A stretch of DNA of 64,000 nt, from positions 13,848 through 77,847 of the forward strand of contig JACJXZ010000026.1 in assembly GCA_020636375.1 (NCBI GenBank), given 5' to 3'. The DNA is from Lewinellaceae bacterium (lineage in GTDB: Bacteria > Bacteroidota > Bacteroidia > Chitinophagales > Saprospiraceae). Below, piece by piece: positions 35,329 to 41,880 of this stretch. The position numbers were made by a program, and so were the translations under genes. Each line of letters opens with the position of its first letter. Position 1 is the stretch's first letter. The notes under the pieces were generated by a model that was not told the DNA's origin, did not search any database, and saw only the letters and a program-made list of their open reading frames with translations.

Positions 35329-36282
35329 ATGCCTGCTTCCAGCCAACCGTCCGCGCCTCCCTACCGTTTCCCCGAATCCGCCCCCTTTGCCATGATCAAA
35401 GCCGAAGGCGGCGCCTTTTCCATGGGCGGCGAATACGAAGACGAACAACCCATCCACACCGTAAACCTCCGCACCTTCTGGATCGGCCAACACCCCGTCA
35501 CCCAATCCCTTTGGGAAGCGGTGATGGGCGCAGGCAGCAATCCGTCGTATTTCAAAGGCGGCCACCGCCCGGTAGAGCGCGTCAGTTGGTACGCCGCCGC
35601 CGTGTTCTGCAACGCCCTGAACGAGCTGTGCGGCTACGAGCCTTGCTACTTCAGCGACGAGGCCTTCCAAAAGCCCTATGGAAAGACAGCTTCCGGCTAC
35701 ACCCTGCCCAACGAGGGTCCGGTACATCAAAAATCGCACTTCAAAAATCGCACATCGCAAATCTCCCCCGCCCACCACCAGCCCAACAAGCCCCCCGTAC
35801 ATCAAACATCACAAATCGCAAATCAAACATCAAATATCCTCCCCGGCTACCGCCTGCCCACCGAAGCCGAATGGGAATACGCCGCCCGTGGCGGCCCCCA
35901 CCCCAAAGGCCGCCCCCGCTACGCCTACGCCGGCGCCGACAAGCTGGACGAAGTGGGCTGGTACGACGACAACAGCCACGGCGAAACTAAGCCCGTGGGC
36001 CTGAAGCTGCCCAACGAACTGGGCATCTACGACATGAGCGGCAACGTGTGGGAGTGGTGCGAGGACCAGTGGCACGATAATTACAAAGGCGCGCCGGACG
36101 ACGGCTCGGCCTGGGTGGATAAGGAGCAGGGTGCTAACCGGGTGTCCCGGGGCGGCAGCTGGTACGACGACGCCGTTTACTGCCGCTGCGCGTCCCGCAA
36201 CTACTGGCATCCGCAGGTCCGCAACCTCACTCTCGGCTTTCGCTTGGTGTGGGTTTCCCCTTCAGTTCACCCTGTGGAATAG
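35329..36282 (+). CDS. DGR variable protein 1: FGE-sulfatase/C-type-lectin-fold protein
   Basis: A 317-residue protein of the formylglycine-generating-enzyme type C-lectin fold. Marks are EGGAFSMGGEYEDEQPIHTV, FWIGQHPVTQSLWEAVMG, YRLPTEAEWEYAARGGP, MSGNVWEWCEDQW, then RGGSW and LGFRLVW. The last 47 codons are variable repeat VR1. In true FGE enzymes the active-site cysteines lie in this C-terminal segment; here it is the diversified surface, so ligand binding rather than catalysis is likely. An extra stretch of about 44 residues (from GPVHQKSH to NILPG) interrupts the fold. There is no signal peptide, so it is probably cytoplasmic. A near-identical paralogue lies at 41881. Confidence 0.93.
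   Translation: MPASSQPSAPPYRFPESAPFAMIKAEGGAFSMGGEYEDEQPIHTVNLRTFWIGQHPVTQSLWEAVMGAGSNPSYFKGGHRPVERVSWYAAAVFCNALNELCGYEPCYFSDEAFQKPYGKTASGYTLPNEGPVHQKSHFKNRTSQISPAHHQPNKPPVHQTSQIANQTSNILPGYRLPTEAEWEYAARGGPHPKGRPRYAYAGADKLDEVGWYDDNSHGETKPVGLKLPNELGIYDMSGNVWEWCEDQWHDNYKGAPDDGSAWVDKEQGANRVSRGGSWYDDAVYCRCASRNYWHPQVRNLTLGFRLVWVSPSVHPVE
36126..36265 (+). other. DGR variable repeat VR1
   Basis: The 140 bp align without gaps to the template repeat at 38186-38325. I count 14 differences, all at template adenines (A to T seven times, A to C four times, A to G three times) and none at the other 109 positions. It encodes the last, diversified part of variable protein 1. The next base after the repeat already differs at a non-A (C in template, T here), which sets the 3' limit. 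Confidence 0.96.
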
Positions 36283-36314
36283 CGAGGCGATAGCCGAGCA
36301 ATATTCCACAGGGT
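36269..36314. repeat. Hairpin downstream of VR1
   Basis: Perfect 13-bp arms ACCCTGTGGAATA (36269-36281) and TATTCCACAGGGT (36302-36314) begin 3 bp after VR1 and include the stop codon. DGRs are known to carry hairpin or cruciform structures just downstream of the variable repeat that assist target recognition. The VR2 hairpin has the same arms with one compensated base pair. Confidence 0.88.
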
Positions 36315-36421
36315 AAAGTCGGTTTGTTTTCCGGCACGCCCGTGAGCGAGCGACGGCCTGATGCCCAACGGAGCGAGGCGAGCGCGAGCGAAGCCGGCGA
36401 AGTTGGGAGGAGGGCCGGAGC
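36315..36421 (+). repeat. Conserved tail after the VR1 cassette
   Basis: About 107 bp strongly similar to 42917-43023 downstream of VR2: CCCGTGAGCGAGCGACGG, GCCCAACGGAGCGAGGCGAG and GCCGGCGAAGTTGGG are shared with a few changes. It contains an inverted CCCAAC (36364) / GTTGGG (36402) pair. Non-coding as far as I can see; it suggests the whole 3' cassette was duplicated or is under structural constraint. Confidence 0.75.
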
Positions 36422-36501
36422 GGTTGTGAGGAGCGCGGGCCCCGACCCTTTGGGTACGGGGCAGGCTCTGGAGGCTTACGAAAGGTTGCCCTGGGCAGCC
36501 A

Positions 36502-36637
36502 TTTATACTCAACGGCAATAGGTTTTCCCGACACTTTGTGTACGGGACAGGTAGTGCATTTTGGGTGGACTTCCCCTTTAGGGGATTTGAGGGGCGGGGG
36601 GAGGCAATGCACAAAACCTATTGCAACCAAGTATAAA
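36502..36637. repeat. Long inverted-repeat element between variable gene 1 and the HRDC gene
   Basis: Arms of about 25 bp: TTTATACTCAACGGCAATAG (left start) and CTATTGCAACCAAGTATAAA (right end), both joined to GTTTT/AAAAC. A second nested pair, GTGCATT / AATGCAC, lies inside, as does CCCCTTTAGGGG. It is either a MITE-like element or a structured RNA in the leader of the HRDC-RT operon. No target duplication was found. Confidence 0.55.
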
Positions 36638-36655
36638 AAAGCTGATACTTGTTAA

Positions 36656-36696
36656 AACCTGTGTGAAACAGGTTCTCGCGGGCCTGGAGGCCCGCG
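36656..36696. promoter_or_regulatory. Tandem hairpins upstream of the HRDC gene
   Basis: Two hairpins in a row: AACCTGT (36656) with ACAGGTT (36668), then CGCGGGCC (36677) with GGCCCGCG (36689), loop TGGA. They lie 47 bp before the HRDC start. No T-run follows the second stem, so a simple terminator is unlikely; an attenuator or RNA-stability element is possible. Confidence 0.4.
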
Positions 36697-36742
36697 CTCC
36701 TGGAAAACGGCAAGGCATAAATAATAAGAAAAAACAAAACAC

Positions 36743-37183
36743 ATGCGAATAAAAATTTTTTCCATCCCGGTAGTCGGCGGCGAGCGGCTGGCGCAGGAAA
36801 TGAATGCTTTTCTGAGTTCAAAGAAAATCCTGGAAGTTGACAAACAACTGGTAAGCCAGGGGCAGAATGCCTTCTGGAGTTTTTGCATTACCTACATCGA
36901 GGGCGGCGTTGTCCTGCAACCGGACAAAGTAGATTACAGGGAAGTCCTGGACGAGGCCAGTTTCCAGCGCTTCGCCCGGATGCGGGAAACCCGGAAGCGC
37001 CTGGCGCAGGAGGAAGGAATGCCTGCCTACGCCATCTTTTCTGACAAAGAACTGGCGGCTATGGCTAAAGTGGAGCGCCTCACAGCAGCAGCGATGAAGG
37101 AAATTAAGGGGGTAGGGGAGAAGAAAATAGAGAAATACGGGCAACATTTCATCACAAAGAAAGAAGATGAAAAGAAAGAATAA
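36743..37183 (+). CDS. HRDC-domain DGR accessory protein
   Basis: A 146-residue protein. Residues 1-55 form a small alpha/beta unit (MRIKIFSIPVVGGERLAQEM ... WSFCITYIEGG). Residues about 72-138 are an HRDC nucleic-acid-binding domain: RFARMRETRKRLAQEEGMPA, YAIFSDKELAAMA, IKGVGEKKIEKYG. Many DGRs code for the Avd accessory protein; some use an HRDC protein in its place, and this position, overlapping the RT gene by 17 bp, matches that arrangement. It probably helps the RT handle the template RNA or target DNA. The C-terminus is very Lys-rich. Confidence 0.85.
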   Translation: MRIKIFSIPVVGGERLAQEMNAFLSSKKILEVDKQLVSQGQNAFWSFCITYIEGGVVLQPDKVDYREVLDEASFQRFARMRETRKRLAQEEGMPAYAIFSDKELAAMAKVERLTAAAMKEIKGVGEKKIEKYGQHFITKKEDEKKE

Positions 37184-38162
37184 CCTGCTGCCGGCCATTG
37201 CCGACCCGGATAACCTCCGCCTGGCGTTCTGGAAAGCGCGCAAGGGGAAATCCTGGTCGAAGCCCGTCCGGGCCTATCGGGCCGATTTGGACGCTAACCT
37301 GATGCTGCTTCGGGAGCAGATACTGTCCGGCGAGGTTCAGGTGGGGCGTTACCATTTTTTCAAGATTTATGATCCAAAGGAGCGGCAGATTTGTGCGCCA
37401 TCCTTTGGCGAACAGGTCCTGCACCATGCCCTGATGAATATCTGCCATTCCCGGCTGGAAAAAGTACAGGTGTTTGACAGTTATGCCTGCCGGAAGGGAA
37501 AAGGTACCTATGCCGCTCTGGAACGGGCAAAAAATTATACGCGCCGATACCGTTATTTTTTAAAACTGGATGTCAAAAAATTTTTCGACACCATCCATCA
37601 CAATGTGCTCAAAACCCAGCTGGCGCGGCTTTTCAGAGATCAGGACGTGCTGGATATATTTTATCAGATCATAGACAGCTACGAAGCCCATCCTGACAGG
37701 GGCGTGCCCATCGGCAACCTCACCAGCCAATACTTTGCCAACCACTATCTTTCCGGTTTGGATCATTTCATTAAAGAGAAATTGCGCATCAAAGCTTATG
37801 TGCGATATATGGACGATATGGTGTTATGGCACAATGACAAGGATGTGTTGAAACAGGCGTGGCGGGCAATAAAAAAATATGTTGAAAACGAGCTGCAATG
37901 CCAGCTGAAGCCGGCCCTTCTGAATTCCACATCCTGCGGCCTGCCGTTCCTGGGGTATGTGGTATTGCCTTACAACCTTCGCCTCTCCTTGCGCAGCCGG
38001 CGGCGGTTTGTTCAAAAGCTCCGGGTACTTGAAGAAAGATTTCAATCCGGGGAGTGGGATGAAGCCACTTGCCAGCGGCGGGCGCTGCCCCTCCTGGCCT
38101 TTACCCAACACGCCAACGCCAAAGCATTCAGAAAAAAAGTATTTTTTGATAATTCTGATTAA
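37167..38162 (+). CDS. Diversity-generating retroelement reverse transcriptase
   Basis: A 331-residue group-II-intron-like reverse transcriptase of the DGR clade. The catalytic motif is RYMDDMVLW. The fingers segment FLKLDVKKFFDTIHH carries the first catalytic Asp, and the motif PIGNLTSQYFAN contains the DGR-type GxxxSQ signature linked to error-prone copying of adenines. QVLHHALMNI and GYVVLPYNLRLS fit the palm and thumb. There is no maturase or endonuclease domain, as expected for DGRs. The template repeat begins 24 bp after the stop codon. The product copies TR RNA into cDNA with random bases opposite A. Confidence 0.96.
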   Translation: MKRKNNLLPAIADPDNLRLAFWKARKGKSWSKPVRAYRADLDANLMLLREQILSGEVQVGRYHFFKIYDPKERQICAPSFGEQVLHHALMNICHSRLEKVQVFDSYACRKGKGTYAALERAKNYTRRYRYFLKLDVKKFFDTIHHNVLKTQLARLFRDQDVLDIFYQIIDSYEAHPDRGVPIGNLTSQYFANHYLSGLDHFIKEKLRIKAYVRYMDDMVLWHNDKDVLKQAWRAIKKYVENELQCQLKPALLNSTSCGLPFLGYVVLPYNLRLSLRSRRRFVQKLRVLEERFQSGEWDEATCQRRALPLLAFTQHANAKAFRKKVFFDNSD

Positions 38163-38185
38163 TTTAGCGGATAAGGGCAATTGCC

Positions 38186-38325
38186 GCAGGGTGCTAACCG
38201 GGTGTACCGGGGCGGCAGCTGGAACAACAACGCCGATAACTGCCGCTGCGCGTACCGCAACAACTGGCAACCGCAGAACCGCAACAACAATCTCGGCTTT
38301 CGCTTGGTGTGGGTTTCCCCTTCAG
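38186..38325 (+). other. DGR template repeat (TR)
   Basis: A 140-bp non-coding repeat 24 bp downstream of the RT gene. In the frame of the variable proteins it would read from QGANRVYRGG to LGFRLVWVSPS and holds 31 adenines, with ten AAC and one AAT codon. Every adenine-bearing codon (AAC, AAT, TAC, GAT, AGC, CAA, CAG, TCA) keeps at least one base that prevents a stop when A is replaced, except TCA at the invariant end. VR1 and VR2 differ from it only at adenines. It must be transcribed as the RNA template, probably with the RT message. Confidence 0.96.
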
Positions 38326-38373
38326 CTCACGGGATTGTCGGATGACAACCACTGAACAGGCAATTGTCCGGCT

Positions 38374-38439
38374 CCTGGCCCTGCCGGGACAAAAATGCGG
38401 GTAAACCGCCCGGGCGGCAGTATTAGTAACCGGGCCAGG
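38374..38439. ncRNA. Structured segment downstream of the template repeat
   Basis: Nested stems: CCTGGCCC (38374-38381) with GGGCCAGG (38432-38439), and inside it CTGCCG (38381) with CGGCAG (38415), plus a CCGCCCGGGCGG palindrome. It begins about 48 bp after TR. It could be the 3' part of the DGR template RNA, the leader of the ROCO-CHAT message, or a terminator without a U-run. Folding was done by eye only. Confidence 0.45.
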
Positions 38440-38486
38440 CGAACGTTCTGCCGCCCTTATTGATTGCAAACGAACCATTGTACAAT

Positions 38487-41282
38487 ATGCCCAAAACCCT
38501 GGACCAACTGACAACCAACCTGGAAAAACTGGACAGCGTAGACGCCGTCCGGCGGAAAAACAACAGCTACGCGCTCTCTGAAGAGGGAAACATTATTGCG
38601 CTTAGCCTCTCCAACAGCCCGCTGGAGCGCCTGGCGCTGGACGAACAGGCGGCGGCGCTGGAGTACTTGTATCTGGCCGGAAATAAGGCGTTAAAAGAGG
38701 TAACTATAGAACATCGCCTGCCCAAGCTGGCCCACCTGAATCTGAGCCGTTGCGCGCTTGGCGCTTTGGCCCTGCCCGAAGGCCTGGTTGTTTTACGTCA
38801 GCTATACCTGCAGGAGAACGAACTGGCCGAATTGAATTTTGAGGGTGCTTGTCCGGCTTTGGAACTGCTGGACGCCAGCCAAAACCAGTTGAAAACATTT
38901 TCTTTGCCGGAGGGCTTTAGCGCCTTGAAGTATCTATACCTGGGGGATAACCAGCTTGAAAAAGCGGTTCTGGGGCCGGATCAGGAGAAACTGGAAATCC
39001 TGCACTTGCGCAACAACCGGCTTCGGAATTTGCCGCAGGAGGTTATCCTGGCCGGTTGGCTGGAAGCCTTGTACTGTGCCGGCAATGCGCCCAAGGACAT
39101 CCCCAAGGTGTTTTTGGGAAGCTCCGGAGGTTACGCCAGCAATAATTGCCTCGAAGAAACCCGGATTTGGTTCCAGGATTTACAAGACAACCCTGCCGAG
39201 CCCAACAAAACGGTCAAGCTCATGCTTACCGGCAACGGCAATGCCGGCAAAACCAGCCTGTTGTGCGCCTTAAAGTATGGCAAGTGCGAACACGTCCACA
39301 AATCCACGCACGGGATTGAAATAGAAGCGCTGGAAAGGCCCGCTGTAACCTTTAACGCCTGGGATTTTGGCGGCCAGGAAGTATATCACGGCACGCACCG
39401 CCTTTTCATTGCTTCGGAGGCCATACAGGTTATTTTATTTGACCCGGAAACCGAAGAAGAAGCCCGGAAATATGTCCCGGTAAAAGACAGGATACTGGAT
39501 GAGAAAACCCATAATCATTCCATTGAGTACTGGTATGAAACGGCGAAGGAAATAAGCCCCGACAGCCAGTACCTCATCGTTCAAAATAAAAAAGACCGCT
39601 TCGGAGAAAAAGACAGCAGGGTACATCAGTACAGCAAGGACCGGGCCCGGTTTTTACATCTGAGTGCCAGGACCGGGGCCGATGTGGACGACCTGGACTA
39701 TTACCTGAATAAACATGCAAAAGAGTTGCCCGATTACGGTATGCTGATGCCGGAATCCTGGCTGAATGTGCGCCAATATTTCCTGGATAATATGCTTAAG
39801 GCGCCGGAAGAAACCCGGAAGCTGATCACTAAACAGAGGTTTGGCCAGTTGTGCGAAGAAAACAAGGTCAGGGCAAACACCAAAGACATGTTGTTCAGGT
39901 ACCTGCACCATAGCGGGTTCTTGTATTACCATAAAAACCTGGGCGAGAACATCATTGCTGACCAACGCTGGGCGCTGGATGCTATTTATCAGCCGCTGAA
40001 CCGCGGGAAAGAACACTACAAAGAATTCAAAGAGGACTGGAAAGGCAAGATTCGGGTGCGCCGGCTGTTTCAGGTATTCAATGAAAACCCAAGCGCAAGA
40101 GGGGGGTATACAGATAAGGAAAAATGGCTTTTCCTCTCGTTTATGGAAAGCTGCGGCCTGTGTTTTCAGCTGAACAACAAACCGTCGGCAGAAGGGCGCA
40201 CGGTAAGCGATGTATACGTTTTTCCGGAATTCCTGCCACCCGACAAGCCAAAACCAGTAGAAAACGACTGGGCGGGCAAAGCGCAGGACGTGCATGTTTT
40301 TCGCTATCGCCTGCGCTGGCTCAACTACTTCCTGATCCAGTCTTTCATTGCAGCTTTAGGCCGCAAAACCGAAACCGACAACATCTGGCGCAACGGCATT
40401 CACGTATCTACTCCCGAGGGCTGGTTCAAAGTAGAACTGGACTACCGCCAAAAGGCGATATTGCTCTACATCGAACAAAAAGCGATGGGCAAATGGCTCA
40501 CCGCCATCCTGGAAGAACTCAAAGTAAAGCAGGAGGGCAATGCCTGGGAAATTTCTGCCGACGGGCAGGACTACCAACCGTTCAGCCTGGAGGCCTGGCA
40601 GCAGCAACAAAAAGAAAAAACGCTGCGCCAGGAAGAAGCCGCCGAAATGGGGAAGGAAAGCAAATCCCTGCCGGAGCGATTGCCGGACGTTAAGCAGGAA
40701 TACGATGAAAAAACGGTGATCCTGTTCGTCGCTGCCAATCCACATACCTCCGAAAAAATGGGAAGCCAGGCAAAGGAGCATTCCTGTATCGTCAGGGCAG
40801 CCCGAAACAAATGCGAAGTGGAAGACGTGTTCTCGGCCAGCGCAGTAGAAATGAACAATGCCATCAGCCTCTGGCATCCCCACGTGCTGCACTTCTGCGG
40901 ACATGCGGATCAGGATGGCATCGAATTGCATGACAGCTATAAAAGGACAGGCCGGCCGCTGGACATAGAGACGCTGGCTAAAGCCTTCGAAAGCATAAAA
41001 CAGGATTTTCCCCAGTTGAATGTCGTTTTCCTCAATGCCTGTTATACAGAACAAGCTGCAAAAGCCATAAGCAGGAACAAGATTTATGCCTTGGGTACAG
41101 CTGATGAAATCCATTCCACCAATGCTATTCCTTTTGCCGAAGGGTTTTATTTTCAATACGCTTTGACCAGGGATGTGGAAAAGTCGATCCGGCATGGGCT
41201 CCGGCAGGTCCTTATGGAGAAAGAAGAGGATATAAAACATTTGATCCACCTGTTTTACAACGGAAACCGCATACCCATTTAA
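38487..41282 (+). CDS. ROCO protein: leucine-rich repeats, Roc GTPase, COR, C-terminal CHAT protease domain
   Basis: A 931-residue cytoplasmic protein with no signal or membrane helix. Residues about 20-220 are leucine-rich repeats (LEYLYLAGNKALKEV, LRQLYLQENELAELN, LEILHLRNNRLRNLP). Roc GTPase: P-loop LTGNGNAGKTSLL near 246, switch NAWDFGGQEVYHGTHR near 293, NKKD in IVQNKKDRF. A COR region follows to about 700. From about 740 comes a CHAT caspase-like domain starting VILFVAANPHTSE, with catalytic-type His in VLHFCGHADQDG (near 802) and Cys in VVFLNACYTEQ (near 849). By analogy with other CHAT and NLR-like proteins, ligand sensing would switch the GTPase and activate proteolysis. It leads an operon ending in variable protein 2 (gaps of 11 bp). 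Confidence 0.9.
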   Translation: MPKTLDQLTTNLEKLDSVDAVRRKNNSYALSEEGNIIALSLSNSPLERLALDEQAAALEYLYLAGNKALKEVTIEHRLPKLAHLNLSRCALGALALPEGLVVLRQLYLQENELAELNFEGACPALELLDASQNQLKTFSLPEGFSALKYLYLGDNQLEKAVLGPDQEKLEILHLRNNRLRNLPQEVILAGWLEALYCAGNAPKDIPKVFLGSSGGYASNNCLEETRIWFQDLQDNPAEPNKTVKLMLTGNGNAGKTSLLCALKYGKCEHVHKSTHGIEIEALERPAVTFNAWDFGGQEVYHGTHRLFIASEAIQVILFDPETEEEARKYVPVKDRILDEKTHNHSIEYWYETAKEISPDSQYLIVQNKKDRFGEKDSRVHQYSKDRARFLHLSARTGADVDDLDYYLNKHAKELPDYGMLMPESWLNVRQYFLDNMLKAPEETRKLITKQRFGQLCEENKVRANTKDMLFRYLHHSGFLYYHKNLGENIIADQRWALDAIYQPLNRGKEHYKEFKEDWKGKIRVRRLFQVFNENPSARGGYTDKEKWLFLSFMESCGLCFQLNNKPSAEGRTVSDVYVFPEFLPPDKPKPVENDWAGKAQDVHVFRYRLRWLNYFLIQSFIAALGRKTETDNIWRNGIHVSTPEGWFKVELDYRQKAILLYIEQKAMGKWLTAILEELKVKQEGNAWEISADGQDYQPFSLEAWQQQQKEKTLRQEEAAEMGKESKSLPERLPDVKQEYDEKTVILFVAANPHTSEKMGSQAKEHSCIVRAARNKCEVEDVFSASAVEMNNAISLWHPHVLHFCGHADQDGIELHDSYKRTGRPLDIETLAKAFESIKQDFPQLNVVFLNACYTEQAAKAISRNKIYALGTADEIHSTNAIPFAEGFYFQYALTRDVEKSIRHGLRQVLMEKEEDIKHLIHLFYNGNRIPI

Positions 41283-41293
41283 AACCATCATTC

Positions 41294-41869
41294 ATGAGAC
41301 AAGAAGAAGCCGCTCTGCGGGCCTTCCTCGCGGCAAAGCTGAACGAAGCCGGCCTGGAAGCAGACGAAAAAGCCATCGCTGCCGTCGTCGCAGCCACTAA
41401 ACTGGAGGAAGGCGAACCCAAGGAAGAAAACGAAACCCGCCACGTCTCCATCCATGAAGGAACGGACGGCAAGCTGACCGCCAAATCCATCAAGTGGTAC
41501 AACCTGATGAAGGTCTCTTTTTATGACCTGCGCAACTTCCTGCTGACCGAGCTGGCTATCTTGTATTCCGACGATACCAAAGCACAGGTCATTCTGTCCT
41601 TGCTCAACCTGTTAAATGAATTCCATTCCAGGTTGGCCTACAAATTCAATGAAACGGACGCCAGAATTCTTTTGGCTATCTACCGGCTCAACAAAGATAC
41701 CTTTGCGCTTCCTGATCTCCTGGATGCCTACTCGCAGCAATTCGGCACGCCCCTGCCCGCCTCTCAGGCAGAACGCTCCCTGAATTTTTTTGGCAGCCTG
41801 AAAGTATTGGCCTTGCTGAGGGATGGAAATTATTCCGTCAAAGAAAAAATGATCTACGAACGAGATTAA
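41294..41869 (+). CDS. Helical protein with winged-helix-like C-terminus, between the ROCO-CHAT and variable-protein genes
   Basis: A 191-residue protein I do not recognise by family. The N-terminus is helical and charged (AFLAAKLNEAGLEADEKAIA), followed by an acidic linker. The middle is a hydrophobic helical pair (SFYDLRNFLLTELAILYSDD). The last 70 residues (ARILLAIYRLNKDTFALPDL ... LLRDGNYSVKEKMIYERD) have the helix-helix-helix-wing look of a winged-helix domain. It sits 11 bp after the ROCO-CHAT gene and 11 bp before the ATG of variable protein 2. It is a candidate adaptor, substrate of the CHAT protease, or effector. Confidence 0.55.
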   Translation: MRQEEAALRAFLAAKLNEAGLEADEKAIAAVVAATKLEEGEPKEENETRHVSIHEGTDGKLTAKSIKWYNLMKVSFYDLRNFLLTELAILYSDDTKAQVILSLLNLLNEFHSRLAYKFNETDARILLAIYRLNKDTFALPDLLDAYSQQFGTPLPASQAERSLNFFGSLKVLALLRDGNYSVKEKMIYERD

Positions 41870-41880
41870 GCTGATTGCTA

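Noticed and set aside
35329..36282. Active formylglycine-generating enzyme for sulfatases
   Set aside because: The segment that would carry the active-site cysteines is the diversified VR, and no sulfatase gene is nearby; a binding role is more likely.
37167..38162. Group II intron or retron RT
   Set aside because: No maturase/endonuclease domain, no intron RNA or msr-msd layout; the adjacent TR and adenine-specific VRs show it is a DGR.
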